From assembly GCA_036567205.1 (NCBI GenBank), contig DATCVA010000203.1:1-35309 (forward strand): a DNA stretch of 35,309 nucleotides, written 5' to 3'. The translations under genes and the position numbers were made by a program. The notes under the pieces are model-generated. The model searched no databases. It worked only from the letters and a program-made list of their open reading frames with translations, and was not told the DNA's origin. This DNA comes from DATCVA01 sp036567205. Lineage in GTDB: Bacteria; Pseudomonadota; Gammaproteobacteria; Burkholderiales; Burkholderiaceae_B. Shown here one piece after another: positions 24,450 to 32,866 of the stretch (positions are counted from its first letter, which is position 1; each line of letters begins with the position of its first letter).

Positions 24450-25361
24450 TTATTTGCCGGAGGCGGTGACAGGTGCCGGCGATGTAGAAAGATGATCGAT
24501 CAGGGCCGGCACGGGCGATTGCTCAAGTCCCGCCTGTGCGGCTTCGGCGTATAGCGTCTTGATTGCAAGAGCGAGCGAGCCATGGGCGCCTTGCTCGTCG
24601 GCCATGGTGCAGTAATAGCCCATGTCCTTCAATGCATTGGACATCGAAAAACGGAAGCCCGAGGGGTCGTCAGATTCGATGTAGGGACGCAGCCGGTTCA
24701 GTACAACGCCGGCGCCCCCCCCCGCGGCCAGGATATCGCAGAATGTTTGTGGATCAGTATTGGTCTGGCGCGCGCATGCGGCTGCCTCGGCCAGTACGGC
24801 CGAGAATCCTAGCGACACGTAGTTGTGCAGCAATTTCATCTGGTGGCCGGAGCCTACGCCGCCTGCATAGGCGATATTTTCAGCGTAACTCTGTAGAACG
24901 GGCAGACAGTTTTCGTACACCTGGCGGTCGCCGCCAACAATAAGATTCAGCCGGCCTTCGGCGGCTTCCTTCGGCGTGCGAGTCATGGGGGCGTCAAGGA
25001 AGTGCCCACCCGCATCCTGGACCGCTTTGGCGATTTTGAAGGTGGAGGAGGGTATGGCGGTAGAGCAGTCGATGACCGTGCTGCCACGCCTCAAACCTTC
25101 AAGCACGCCGCCCTTCTGAAAGAGCACCTCTTCCACCTGAGGAGACCCTGTTACGCACAGGATTAGTATGTCGACGGCGCTGGCCAAGTCCGAAGCCTGC
25201 TGGTTAACCTTTGCCCCAGCGGCGAGCAGCGTGTCCAGAGGCTGGTTGCCTGGGTGATCGAGTACGGTCAGTGGAAAGCCGTTGCGCAACAAGCTGGCGG
25301 CAATGCCGGAACCCATCAGGCCGACGCCGATCAGGCCGATATTTGGTTTTTGTTCAGTCAT
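24450..25361 (-). CDS. Beta-hydroxyacid dehydrogenase (3-hydroxyisobutyrate DH family)
   Basis: The 303-residue product starts with the dinucleotide motif IGLIGVGLMGSGIAASLL, has the substrate-binding DAPMTRTPKEAAEGRLNLIV near residue 115 and the catalytic lysine in GGVGSGHQMKLLHNY near 173. Family members oxidise 3-hydroxyisobutyrate, gamma-hydroxybutyrate, 2-(hydroxymethyl)glutarate, or reduce tartronate semialdehyde. AAGGAAAACC precedes the ATG. A run of nine G on the coding strand (codons around residues 213-216) is an unusual slippage-prone tract. It pairs with the aldehyde dehydrogenase gene 20 bp upstream, which suggests alcohol to semialdehyde to acid oxidation. Confidence 0.92.
   Translation of the reverse strand: MTEQKPNIGLIGVGLMGSGIAASLLRNGFPLTVLDHPGNQPLDTLLAAGAKVNQQASDLASAVDILILCVTGSPQVEEVLFQKGGVLEGLRRGSTVIDCSTAIPSSTFKIAKAVQDAGGHFLDAPMTRTPKEAAEGRLNLIVGGDRQVYENCLPVLQSYAENIAYAGGVGSGHQMKLLHNYVSLGFSAVLAEAAACARQTNTDPQTFCDILAAGGGAGVVLNRLRPYIESDDPSGFRFSMSNALKDMGYYCTMADEQGAHGSLALAIKTLYAEAAQAGLEQSPVPALIDHLSTSPAPVTASGK
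24715..24723. repeat. C9/G9 homopolymer inside the beta-hydroxyacid dehydrogenase gene
   Basis: Nine C on the plus strand (nine G on the coding strand) encode part of an AAGGGA stretch near residue 213. The frame is open in this sequence. Such tracts are frequent sites of slipped-strand mutation, and of sequencing or assembly errors. Confidence 0.85.
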
Positions 25362-25381
25362 GAGGGTTTTCCTTTTTAATA

Positions 25382-26845
25382 TCAGTTCGGGGTGCCGAGC
25401 CCGCCGGCGCAGATATATTTAATTTCGACGTAATCGTCTACACCATACTTGGACCCTTCGCGTCCGACACCTGACTCCTTGACGCCGCCAAACGGGGCCA
25501 GTTCGGTCGAAATAATGCCCTCGTTCAGCCCCACGATGCCGACTTCGAGCGCTTCTGCCACTTGCCATGAGCGGCGGTAGTCCGACGTGTAGAAGTAGGC
25601 CGCCAGCCCAAATGGGGTGTCGTTTGCCAGATCGATGACTTCCTGCTCGGTGGTGAAGCGTATTAGCGGAGCAACTGGCCCGAATGTTTCTTCCTGCATT
25701 AACTTCGCCTGAAGCGAAACGTTGACAAGAATAGAGGGTTCATAAAATAGTCCCCCCAATTTATGTGTACGACCGCCAGTCAGCACGCTCGCTCCCATGG
25801 AAATGGCATCTTCAATATGTTCTTTTACTTTGTCGACTGCGGCTTGATCGATCAGGGGGCCTAGGTCGATGTCCTCTGCCAGGCCATCGCCCACTCGCAA
25901 CGACTGCACTGCCCGCTTGAGACGTTCGGCGAACGCGTCGTAGATGCCTTCCTGGACAAAAATCCGGTTAGCGCACACGCAGGTCTGGCCCGCATTCCGG
26001 AATTTCGATGCGATGACGCCCGCCACTGCCAGGTCGAGGTCAGCATCATCAAAAACGATGAAGGGTGCGTTGCCGCCCAGTTCCATTGACACTTTTTTCA
26101 TTGTGCCTGCGCACTGCTGCATCAGATGCTTGCCCACGCTGGTTGAGCCGGTGAATGACAGTTTGCGCACGAGAGGGTTGCTGGTCAGCTCTTCGCCCAC
26201 AGTTCCCGAGTTGCCCGTGACCACGTTGAGCACGCCAGCAGGGATGCCCGCTTCCTGTGCCAGTTCAGCCAGAGCTAGCGCAGAGAAGGGTGTTGCGCTG
26301 GCAGGTTTGATGACAATGGTGCACCCCGCTGCCAGCGCGGCGCCTGCCTTGCGCGTGATCATTGCATTGGGGAAGTTCCATGGCGTGATGGCGGCGACCA
26401 CCCCTACGGGTTGCTTGATGACTATGATACGGCGGTCTGGCGTTGCGGCAGGAATGATGTCGCCATACACACGCTTTGCTTCCTCTGCAAACCATTCCAG
26501 GAAGGACGCGCCATACGCAATTTCGCCGCGGGACTCTTTAATGGGTTTGCCCTGTTCGAGGGTAAGCAGCCTGGCAAGATCCTCTTGATGAGCCATGCAT
26601 AACTCGTACCAGCGGCGAATCAGCTGTGCGCGCTGTTTGGCAGCCATGGCGCGCCAGGCGGGCAGGGCGCGGTTCGCAGCGTCGACGGCCTTGCACACAT
26701 CCTTTTGGGTGAGGGAGGGCACTGTGCCAAGCACGGATTGATCCGTCGGGTTGCGGACCTCAATGGCTTGCCCATTGGAAGCATCGGTCCATGTGCCGCC
26801 TATATAACATTGCTGACGGAATAATGATGGTCGTTTCAGGTTCAT
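25382..26845 (-). CDS. gabD: NAD(P)-dependent succinate-semialdehyde-type dehydrogenase
   Basis: The 487-residue product is a full-length aldehyde dehydrogenase. TPWNFPNAMITRKAGAALAA binds the cofactor, SFTGSTSVGKHLMQQCAG follows, KVSMELGGNAPFIVFDDAD contains the general-base glutamate, and FRNAGQTCVCANRIFVQEG contains the catalytic cysteine. The close resemblance to GabD (EEAKRVYGDIIPAATPDRRI, ETFGPVAPLIRFTTEQE) suggests a C4-C5 semialdehyde substrate such as succinate or glutarate semialdehyde. It is second in the minus-strand operon, 19-28 bp from its neighbours. Confidence 0.93.
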   Translation of the reverse strand: MNLKRPSLFRQQCYIGGTWTDASNGQAIEVRNPTDQSVLGTVPSLTQKDVCKAVDAANRALPAWRAMAAKQRAQLIRRWYELCMAHQEDLARLLTLEQGKPIKESRGEIAYGASFLEWFAEEAKRVYGDIIPAATPDRRIIVIKQPVGVVAAITPWNFPNAMITRKAGAALAAGCTIVIKPASATPFSALALAELAQEAGIPAGVLNVVTGNSGTVGEELTSNPLVRKLSFTGSTSVGKHLMQQCAGTMKKVSMELGGNAPFIVFDDADLDLAVAGVIASKFRNAGQTCVCANRIFVQEGIYDAFAERLKRAVQSLRVGDGLAEDIDLGPLIDQAAVDKVKEHIEDAISMGASVLTGGRTHKLGGLFYEPSILVNVSLQAKLMQEETFGPVAPLIRFTTEQEVIDLANDTPFGLAAYFYTSDYRRSWQVAEALEVGIVGLNEGIISTELAPFGGVKESGVGREGSKYGVDDYVEIKYICAGGLGTPN

Positions 26846-26872
26846 CAGATAGTCTCGGGTAAGTGCGTAGTG

Positions 26873-27853
26873 TTAGCGTGGGACGAGTAAATTGCTTGGT
26901 GTGCGGCCTTGATAAAGGGCGTCCAGTCCATCTACCAGCAGCCAACCCATGGCGTCGCGGGTTTCTTGTGTGGCGCTGCCAATGTGCGGCGACAGAAAAA
27001 CATTGTCGAGTTCACGGTAGCGTGGGTCGATATTGGGTTCGTTGGCAAATACATCGAGGCCCGCCGCGAACACGCGGCCTGTTGCCAGTGCATCGATTAG
27101 CGCGTCATCGTCAACTAGCTCGCCGCGCGATATGTTCACGAGCACGGCGCGCGGCGGTAAGTGCGCTATTCGCTCTGCGTTGATGATGCCTTTTAACCGG
27201 GGGGAGCCGGGTGCGGCAATCACCAACACGTCGGCGATTTTCAATGCTTCGTCAAGTGCTGGATGATAAGTTGCGCCAGCCTCTTGCTCTGGCGGTAGTT
27301 GGCGTCGATTGTGATAATGGATTTCCATGCCGAAGGCCCGGGCGCGCGTAGCGATTTCCTGCCCTATGCGGCCCATGCCGAACACCACAACGCGTTTCCC
27401 TTTCAGGCCGGATCCCAATAATTGGGTAGGACTCCATCCCGTCCAGTTGCCGCTACGCACCATGCAGTCCGCTTCGTATCCGCGACGGCAAGCGTTGAGC
27501 ATCAACATCATTGCGATTTCCGAGCAGGCATCACTTAGCACGTCGGGCGTATGCAGTACGCCGATACCCAGCTCTTGCGCCACAGTCATGTTGATGTGGT
27601 CGTAGCCCACCGAGAGCGTGGCTACGTAGCGCAAGGTGGGGGATAACTGGCGCAGGACACTCTCGTTAATTTGTTCAGTCGCACTGGCTAACAACACCTG
27701 GGAGCCTTGCGCAGAACTTACGATTTCGTCGGGGGTAAGCAGACTGTCGTTCTTGTTGACAAGCAAATCGTAACGTTTGTGCAAGGCTGCTTCTACACTT
27801 TCAGTGAATCGCCGGCACAGGAATGCTGTGTGTTTTTGTGTACTAAGAACCAT
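26873..27853 (-). CDS. D-isomer-specific 2-hydroxyacid dehydrogenase (glyoxylate/hydroxypyruvate reductase-like)
   Basis: With the ATG at 27853 (GGAGG 11 nt upstream; a TTG at 27862 is too close to it) the product is 326 residues. It has the NAD motif VVVFGMGRIGQEIATRARAF, catalytic Arg in NISRGELVDDDAL, Glu in DVFANEP and His in LSPHIGSATQET, the R-E-H set of the D-2-hydroxyacid dehydrogenases. Closest by motif to GhrB-type glyoxylate/hydroxypyruvate reductases. It is the first gene of the operon and faces the GntR regulator across 186 bp with a 26-bp palindrome. Confidence 0.92.
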   Translation of the reverse strand: MVLSTQKHTAFLCRRFTESVEAALHKRYDLLVNKNDSLLTPDEIVSSAQGSQVLLASATEQINESVLRQLSPTLRYVATLSVGYDHINMTVAQELGIGVLHTPDVLSDACSEIAMMLMLNACRRGYEADCMVRSGNWTGWSPTQLLGSGLKGKRVVVFGMGRIGQEIATRARAFGMEIHYHNRRQLPPEQEAGATYHPALDEALKIADVLVIAAPGSPRLKGIINAERIAHLPPRAVLVNISRGELVDDDALIDALATGRVFAAGLDVFANEPNIDPRYRELDNVFLSPHIGSATQETRDAMGWLLVDGLDALYQGRTPSNLLVPR

Positions 27854-27880
27854 ATTCCGCAATGCCTCCTTTTTGAATTT

Positions 27881-27906
27881 GTTGTACTATGAATTCATAT
27901 GACAAC
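27881..27906. promoter_or_regulatory. 26-bp imperfect palindrome, putative GntR operator
   Basis: Outer arms GTTGT (27881-27885) and ACAAC (27902-27906) and the inner perfect 12-mer TATGAATTCATA (27888-27899) share one centre, with only two unpaired positions per side. A second dyad, TGACAA-CT-TTGTCA, overlaps at 27900-27913. FadR-type GntR regulators bind dyads with TGT...ACA half-sites, and the site lies in the divergent promoter region about 30 bp upstream of the operon start. Regulator binding is inferred. Confidence 0.65.
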
Positions 27907-28039
27907 TTTGTCAAGAAGTTTTCTAGCTGATAGAATTTGTATTATTCCCATAGGGTAGGCCCGTGAGGCGAGTGGCCGGAAGACGTTAGTTTCAACTTCC
28001 GGCCCGAAGGTAGAAGGATTAAGAGGCGACCGTTGAGTC

Positions 28040-28828
28040 ATGCAAGAGAACAAGCCAGGCAGTGAAAGAACGCTATCAGACCGTCTGACGGACATACTGG
28101 CCCGAGAGATCCGCAGCGGCGCCTATCCCGTCAACTCCAGGTTGCCCACTGAGAAGCTCATGACGGAGGAATATGGCGTGAGCCGTACCGTTGTGCGGGA
28201 AGTCATTTCGCGTCTCAAGTCAGAAGGCTTGGTGGAGACTCGACAGGGCAGCGGCACTGTTGTGCTGGATCTGGCATCCAGCGACGCGTTCCGCCTGGGC
28301 CGACCTGATGAAGATCCAGCCCGTGGGGTTTTGCGAATCATTGAGTTACGTCGTGGACTGGAGGGGGAAATGGCTGCTTTGGCCGCAGAGCGGCGCACCA
28401 AGCAGGATATGTTGCGTATTAACCGGGCGCTTGCCGAAATAGACAACGCCGTCCAGATGAATGGCGACGGCGTAGAAGAGGATTTGGCTTTCCATATGGC
28501 TATTGCTCAGGCCACGGGCAATCCGCATTACCCGGAACTGCTCGGCATGCTGACGCGAGCCCTGAAGGATGCGATACGAGTCACGCGCGGAAATGAAGCG
28601 CGTCAGGCCCACCTTGCCGAGAGCGTACGCAATGAACATGAAGCCATACGTGCCGCGATTGAAAGCCAGAATATTGAAGCCGCCAGGACTTCGGCATTTC
28701 ATCACATGTTGAACACGGCGGGGCGTATCAAGAATGTCGATTCCGAATACTGGCAAGGTGCCAGCAGTGCGGCGGCCGGCCGATTGGCTCGTACCCGGCT
28801 GGCGTCCGAGCTTAGAGAAGGGAAGTAA
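28040..28828 (+). CDS. FadR-subfamily GntR transcriptional regulator
   Basis: The 262-residue product has an N-terminal winged HTH (about residues 12-77: IRSGAYPVNSRLPTEKLM, GVSRTVVREVISRLKSEGLV, ETRQGSGTVV) and an all-helical FCD effector domain (about 98-235) with candidate metal-binding residues in DLAFHMAIAQATGNP, RNEHEAIRAAI and SAFHHML. FCD regulators bind small carboxylates and usually repress neighbouring catabolic genes. It is divergent from the six-gene operon. AGAGG lies 14 nt before the ATG, so another start nearby is possible. Confidence 0.93.
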   Translation: MQENKPGSERTLSDRLTDILAREIRSGAYPVNSRLPTEKLMTEEYGVSRTVVREVISRLKSEGLVETRQGSGTVVLDLASSDAFRLGRPDEDPARGVLRIIELRRGLEGEMAALAAERRTKQDMLRINRALAEIDNAVQMNGDGVEEDLAFHMAIAQATGNPHYPELLGMLTRALKDAIRVTRGNEARQAHLAESVRNEHEAIRAAIESQNIEAARTSAFHHMLNTAGRIKNVDSEYWQGASSAAAGRLARTRLASELREGK

Positions 28829-28874
28829 ACACCCAATCACTTAGGACGCCCACGGCAGCCGCTAAAGCCGGGAT

Positions 28875-30356
28875 TTATTCGCGGTCATACAGGTCTTTGA
28901 CGGCCACTATCAAGGTCAGGAAGACCACAAGGGAGATTACGCCAAAGCCTACCATGACGGCGGTTGCCCATGACGATGAGGCATCCAGGGATGCAAAGGT
29001 GGCGGCGGTGATCACAGCGATGCCTATCGAGGTGCCTATGCGCTGGCCAGTCTGCATAATGGCGCCCGAGCTGCCGGCGTAGGCCAGCGGCACATCGGCC
29101 AGTGTCAGCGCCTGGTTCGGGCTAATGACGGAGCCTTGTGCCAGACCAATGAACGATAGCGTCAACAACAGCCACCAGACGCTGACCATGTCTTTTTCGT
29201 GCAGCCACGCAACCAGTACGCTTAACGCCAAGCCGAGTAGCGCCAGTAAAAGGCCGCAGATGACGATCCTGCGGCCATAGCGCATGACCCGTTTGCCGGC
29301 CCAGGCGGCGGCATAGGCTGAAAGCAGCGCCGCCGGCACACCAAACAGCCCGGCTTCAAATGCCGTCTTACCCGTACCCATCTGTACGTATAGGGCTACC
29401 AGCACCCAGACGCTGGTCATGCCCAGAAAGTACAGCGTCATGATCAGGGTTCCATTGGTAAAACTCGAGATGGAGAAAATATTCAGATCGACCATTGGGC
29501 TGCCGCCCAGGCGAGCATAACGACGCTCCCACCTGACCCACATATAAGCCAGTAAAAGGCCTGCCGGCAACAACAGCCATGTTAAGGGCGTGCTGCGGGA
29601 TTCCATGAAGGGAAAAAGGACGGCTAGCACCGCCAGGCCGAGCAGGCCCGCGCCTATCGGGTCCAGCGAGCGCAGAATGCCGCTGTTCTGGCCTGATGGC
29701 AGTTGCTTACGATTGCCGATATGGGAAATGAGGGGGCGCGGAAACCAGAGCAAGCCCAGAACAATCGTCATGAGCCCGATGGGAACGTTGATCAAGAAAG
29801 TCAGCCGCCAACCAATGTCGGGCCCGCCCAGCTCGATTAGAAGGCCCCCGAGTACGGGTCCGATCGCAACCGAGAAGCCCACGACGGTACCCAGATAGCC
29901 AAATGCCCGACCGCGTTCGGGGCCCCGGAAATACTGCTGGATCATGCCGATGCCCTGTGGGCTTAGCAGCCCCGAGCCCAGTCCCTGAAAGAAGCGCGCG
30001 ACGTTGAGCCACGTAGCGTCCGGCGCCAGGCCGGCTGCGATCGAAGAGGCAGTGAAAATACCCGTTCCAATAAGAAAAAGGCCCCCGCGCCCCATAAGGT
30101 CGCCCGCTCGCCCGGCGCTGACCAGAACAACGCCAAATGTCAGTGCGTAGCCTGAAAGCACCCACTGGATGTCCGATTGTGAGGCGTGGAGCGCATTCTG
30201 TATGGATGGAAGGGCGACGTTGACGATGCTTACGCCAACGAGCGACATGAAAAGCGCCGTCAAGAGTACGACCAGAATTCGCCAACGCGCCGTGTCCTGT
30301 TTGATGTGCGAGTTTTTCTTTTTTTTGGCAGTAACAGGGTCTACGCGTTGATTCAT
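28875..30356 (-). CDS. DHA2-family (EmrB/QacA-type) MFS efflux transporter
   Basis: The 493-residue product has about 14 hydrophobic helices. Family landmarks are VGVSIVNVALPSIQNAL in helix 1, VLSGYALTFGVVLVSAGRAG in helix 2 and following loop, FFQGLGSGLLSPQGIGMI, and GYLGTVVGFSVAIGPVLGG, the antiporter motif C of drug/H+ exchangers. It exports hydrophobic compounds using proton motive force. It meets the GntR gene tail to tail and appears unrelated to the catabolic operon. An ATTAT-N12-ATAAT dyad lies about 90 bp upstream (30443-30464) and could be an operator. Confidence 0.92.
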   Translation of the reverse strand: MNQRVDPVTAKKKKNSHIKQDTARWRILVVLLTALFMSLVGVSIVNVALPSIQNALHASQSDIQWVLSGYALTFGVVLVSAGRAGDLMGRGGLFLIGTGIFTASSIAAGLAPDATWLNVARFFQGLGSGLLSPQGIGMIQQYFRGPERGRAFGYLGTVVGFSVAIGPVLGGLLIELGGPDIGWRLTFLINVPIGLMTIVLGLLWFPRPLISHIGNRKQLPSGQNSGILRSLDPIGAGLLGLAVLAVLFPFMESRSTPLTWLLLPAGLLLAYMWVRWERRYARLGGSPMVDLNIFSISSFTNGTLIMTLYFLGMTSVWVLVALYVQMGTGKTAFEAGLFGVPAALLSAYAAAWAGKRVMRYGRRIVICGLLLALLGLALSVLVAWLHEKDMVSVWWLLLTLSFIGLAQGSVISPNQALTLADVPLAYAGSSGAIMQTGQRIGTSIGIAVITAATFASLDASSSWATAVMVGFGVISLVVFLTLIVAVKDLYDRE

Positions 30357-30524
30357 CGATTGGATTCCGGCACATGATTCTTATGCGGCCCTTCGGCATT
30401 AGGCCTGGATCTGGGGTGTGTGCCTGTTGTAACTGATATAGGATTATTAAGGTCGTATCATAATAGACGATTGCATCGATAGTATTGGCTTTGTCCAATT
30501 CCATTGTTTTGAATCAACAGAGCT

Positions 30525-30562
30525 ACACGGCGGAATGAAAAATGTTGCATTTCCAGCCGTGT
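30525..30562 (-). terminator. Hairpin just after the glutathionyl-hydroquinone reductase gene
   Basis: ACACGGC (30525-30531) and GCCGTGT (30556-30562) form a 7-bp stem, extended inside by GGAA/TTCC. It lies 8 bp past the stop. There is no clear T-run on the minus strand. Confidence 0.5.
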
Positions 30563-30570
30563 GCTGTTCT

Positions 30571-31566
30571 TTAGGCGGTAGCGACGGGTTCGGCTAAGCT
30601 GCGACTTGGTGCGCGATCCAAATCCAGAATGGGGCCAAGCGGCACGATGCCGTTGGGATTAATGCTGTCGTGACTGCGGTAATAGTGCTGTTTGATGTGG
30701 TCGAAGTTCACCGTATCGGCAATGCCGCGCCATTGGTAGAGTTCGCGCGTGTAACTCCACAGATTTTCATAATCCGCCAGGCGTTTCAGGTTGCACTTGA
30801 AATGGCCGTGGTAAACGGCATCAAAGCGGATCAGCGTGGTGAACAGGCGCCAATCGGCCTCGGTGACTCGGTCGCCCAGCAGATAGCGCTGCCTTGCGAG
30901 CTTCGCTTCAAGCTTGTCGAGATAGGCAAACAGCTTGCCGATTTCCTGTTCGTACACATTCTGGCTGGTCGCAAACCCGACCTTGTACACGCCGTTGTTG
31001 ATGGCATCATAGATTTCGGCGTTGATCGCGTCGATTTGCGGCAACAGTTCCACTGGCGCGTAATCGCCTTCGCTGGCGCAAAGTCCATCGAACGCGGAAT
31101 TAAGCATGCGAATAATCTCGGAAGATTCGTTGCTGACGATGGTGTTGCGTTCCAGATCCCAAAGCACCGGTACCGTCACTCGCCCGCTGTAATCGGGCTG
31201 CGCGCGCAGATAGACTTCATACAAGTATTTGGCTTGGCCGACCGGGTCGGCCACCACACCGGGGCCTGGCTGGAAGGTCCAGCCGTGCTCTTTCATGTAG
31301 GGGTTGACGACCGACACACTGATCATGTTCTCCAGCCCTTTCAAGGCTCGCATGATCAATACGCGGTTCGCCCAGGGGCAGGCCAGCGAAACATAAAGGT
31401 GATAGCGACCGGGCTCGGCCCTGAATCCCCCGGCACCGCCTGGACCCGCGCTGCCATCGGGCGTGATCCAGTTGCGAAATTGTGCATCGGTGCGCACGAA
31501 ACGCCCGCCTGCGCTTGCCGTGTCGTACCACTGATCATGCCATTTTCCGTCTATGAGAAGTCCCAT
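30571..31566 (-). CDS. yqjG: Glutathionyl-hydroquinone reductase (YqjG/Xi-class GST)
   Basis: The ATG at 31566 follows AAAGGA and gives 331 residues, the family length; an upstream start at 31599 would only add 11 residues. The N-terminal thioredoxin-like domain holds the Xi-class motif ACPWANR with Cys63, the residue that forms the mixed disulfide in this class, and WTFQPGPGVVADP follows. The C-terminal helical domain starts near residue 160. These enzymes remove glutathione from glutathionyl-hydroquinones, protecting against quinones in the cytoplasm. It sits near the YceI and cytochrome b561 genes, with which a quinone or redox theme is shared. Confidence 0.93.
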   Translation of the reverse strand: MGLLIDGKWHDQWYDTASAGGRFVRTDAQFRNWITPDGSAGPGGAGGFRAEPGRYHLYVSLACPWANRVLIMRALKGLENMISVSVVNPYMKEHGWTFQPGPGVVADPVGQAKYLYEVYLRAQPDYSGRVTVPVLWDLERNTIVSNESSEIIRMLNSAFDGLCASEGDYAPVELLPQIDAINAEIYDAINNGVYKVGFATSQNVYEQEIGKLFAYLDKLEAKLARQRYLLGDRVTEADWRLFTTLIRFDAVYHGHFKCNLKRLADYENLWSYTRELYQWRGIADTVNFDHIKQHYYRSHDSINPNGIVPLGPILDLDRAPSRSLAEPVATA

Positions 31567-31629
31567 GTTGATTCCTTTGTCCTGGTGGCATCCCCACATG
31601 AGGATGCGGTACAGATAAATCGTGTTTAC

Positions 31630-32199
31630 TTATTTAGTGATCGCTTCAAGCGCGATATCCAGCGTTACGTCGTCGCCGACACCGGGCGCAAATTTGCCGG
31701 CATTAAATTCGCTGCGCTTGATGACCGTGGTGGCATTGGCGCCGATGGAGTCCTTCTTCAGCATTGGGTGCGCGCCATTGAAGAAGGAGGTGACGGCAAG
31801 GGTGACCGGCTTGGTAATGCCTTTGATCGTCAGGTTACCCTCGATGCTTACGGGGTTGGTGCCTTCAAAAACCACTTTGGTGGACTTGAAGGTGGCTGTT
31901 GGGTATGTAGCGGTATCCAGGAAGTCGGCGCCTTGAATGTGGCCGTCGAACATATCGAAACCCGTGTCGATCGAGGTCATGTCAATGGTGACGTCAACAT
32001 GGGCCTGCTTCGCTTCTTTGTCCAGTACGACTGAACCCGTGGTTTTGTTGAAGCGCAGAATCTGCTTGGACATGCCCATGTGGTTGTAGGAGAAGCGCGG
32101 GAAGGTATGGCTCGAATCCAGCACATAGGTTTGCGGGGCGGCCAGGGCCTGGCCGGCGAAAAGGGAAACAAATGCGGCCGCGATAAGAGTCTTTTTCAT
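31630..32199 (-). CDS. yceI: YceI-family periplasmic protein
   Basis: The 189-residue product has a signal peptide cleaved after ALA (about residue 20) and the YceI lipocalin-like beta-barrel: YVLDSSHTFPRFSYNHMG, the central IDMTSIDTGFDMFDGHI and the paired strands SIEGNLTIKGITKPVTLAV. YceI proteins are exported and the barrel binds long isoprenoid-type lipids (ubiquinone or polyisoprenoid) in solved structures. It is 52 bp downstream of a second YceI gene in a tandem arrangement behind cytochrome b561, as in the E. coli yceJ-yceI pair. Confidence 0.94.
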   Translation of the reverse strand: MKKTLIAAAFVSLFAGQALAAPQTYVLDSSHTFPRFSYNHMGMSKQILRFNKTTGSVVLDKEAKQAHVDVTIDMTSIDTGFDMFDGHIQGADFLDTATYPTATFKSTKVVFEGTNPVSIEGNLTIKGITKPVTLAVTSFFNGAHPMLKKDSIGANATTVIKRSEFNAGKFAPGVGDDVTLDIALEAITK

Positions 32200-32250
32200 G
32201 GTGAGTCCTGTGTTTTTCAGTTGATTGTAAAGGTGGATTAAAGTAGCTGA

Positions 32251-32823
32251 TTATGGGGTGGCCACGACGTGGAACTTGATCTGGATGTCGTTGGCAACAA
32301 TGCTGAAGTCCTTCCACTGGCCTTCCCCGACGGCAAAGTCGGCGCGCTGGAAAGTGAAGCTGCCTTCGAAGACGCCGGCATTGCCATCTTCCTTGAAGGT
32401 GAAGGGCGCGATTACTTCTTTCGCTTTGCCCTTGATCGAAAGCTCGCCGCTTACCTGGTAGCGGTTGTCACCCAAGGCTTCGACTTTGCTGGACTGGAAC
32501 CTGGCCAGGGGATGCGCAGGCTGGTTCAGCCACTCGTCTTTTTCCAGTTCCGCATTGGCTTCCTCGTAGCCGGCGTCAATGCTGGCAAGCGGAATTTCAA
32601 TGGCAACCTTGGCCGCCTGGGGGTTTTCGGGGTCAAAGCTGAATTCGGTGGCTTTCAATACGCCGAAACTACCTTCCATGCCTACGCCCATCTGGCTGTA
32701 GCCGAAGCCGATGCGGCTGGCTTTAGTATCCAGCGATGTATATTCGGCAGCGCTGGCGTTGCTCAGTGCGCCCAAACCTAATGCGGCGGCAAGAGCGAGT
32801 GGACGCAGTAAAGCGGTATTCAT
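32251..32823 (-). CDS. YceI-family periplasmic protein (second copy)
   Basis: The ATG at 32823 follows GGAGAAATTC and gives 190 residues; an upstream start at 32862 would break the signal peptide. The signal peptide ends NASA (about residue 25). The mature part has the YceI layout (YTSLDTKASRIGFGYSQMG, IEIPLASIDAGYEEANAELE, VSGELSIKGKAKEVIAPF) but differs clearly from its neighbour, so it is a diverged paralogue rather than a recent duplicate. It starts 44 bp after the cytochrome b561 gene. A lipid or quinone ligand is inferred from the family. Confidence 0.93.
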   Translation of the reverse strand: MNTALLRPLALAAALGLGALSNASAAEYTSLDTKASRIGFGYSQMGVGMEGSFGVLKATEFSFDPENPQAAKVAIEIPLASIDAGYEEANAELEKDEWLNQPAHPLARFQSSKVEALGDNRYQVSGELSIKGKAKEVIAPFTFKEDGNAGVFEGSFTFQRADFAVGEGQWKDFSIVANDIQIKFHVVATP

Positions 32824-32866
32824 GAATTTCTCCGTTAGTTTTTGAGTGTTCAGTGTCGTCATGCGC

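Noticed and set aside
29707..30504. Minus-strand open frame of 265 codons in another frame of the DHA2 transporter
   Set aside because: It lies in the same strand but a different frame of a well-supported 14-TM transporter and its product is Arg/Gly-rich without hydrophobic helices.
30670..32034. Long plus-strand open frame of 454 codons
   Set aside because: It lies antisense to the hydroquinone reductase and YceI genes, both clear family members, and its product has no recognisable domain; it is a shadow frame of high-GC codon use.
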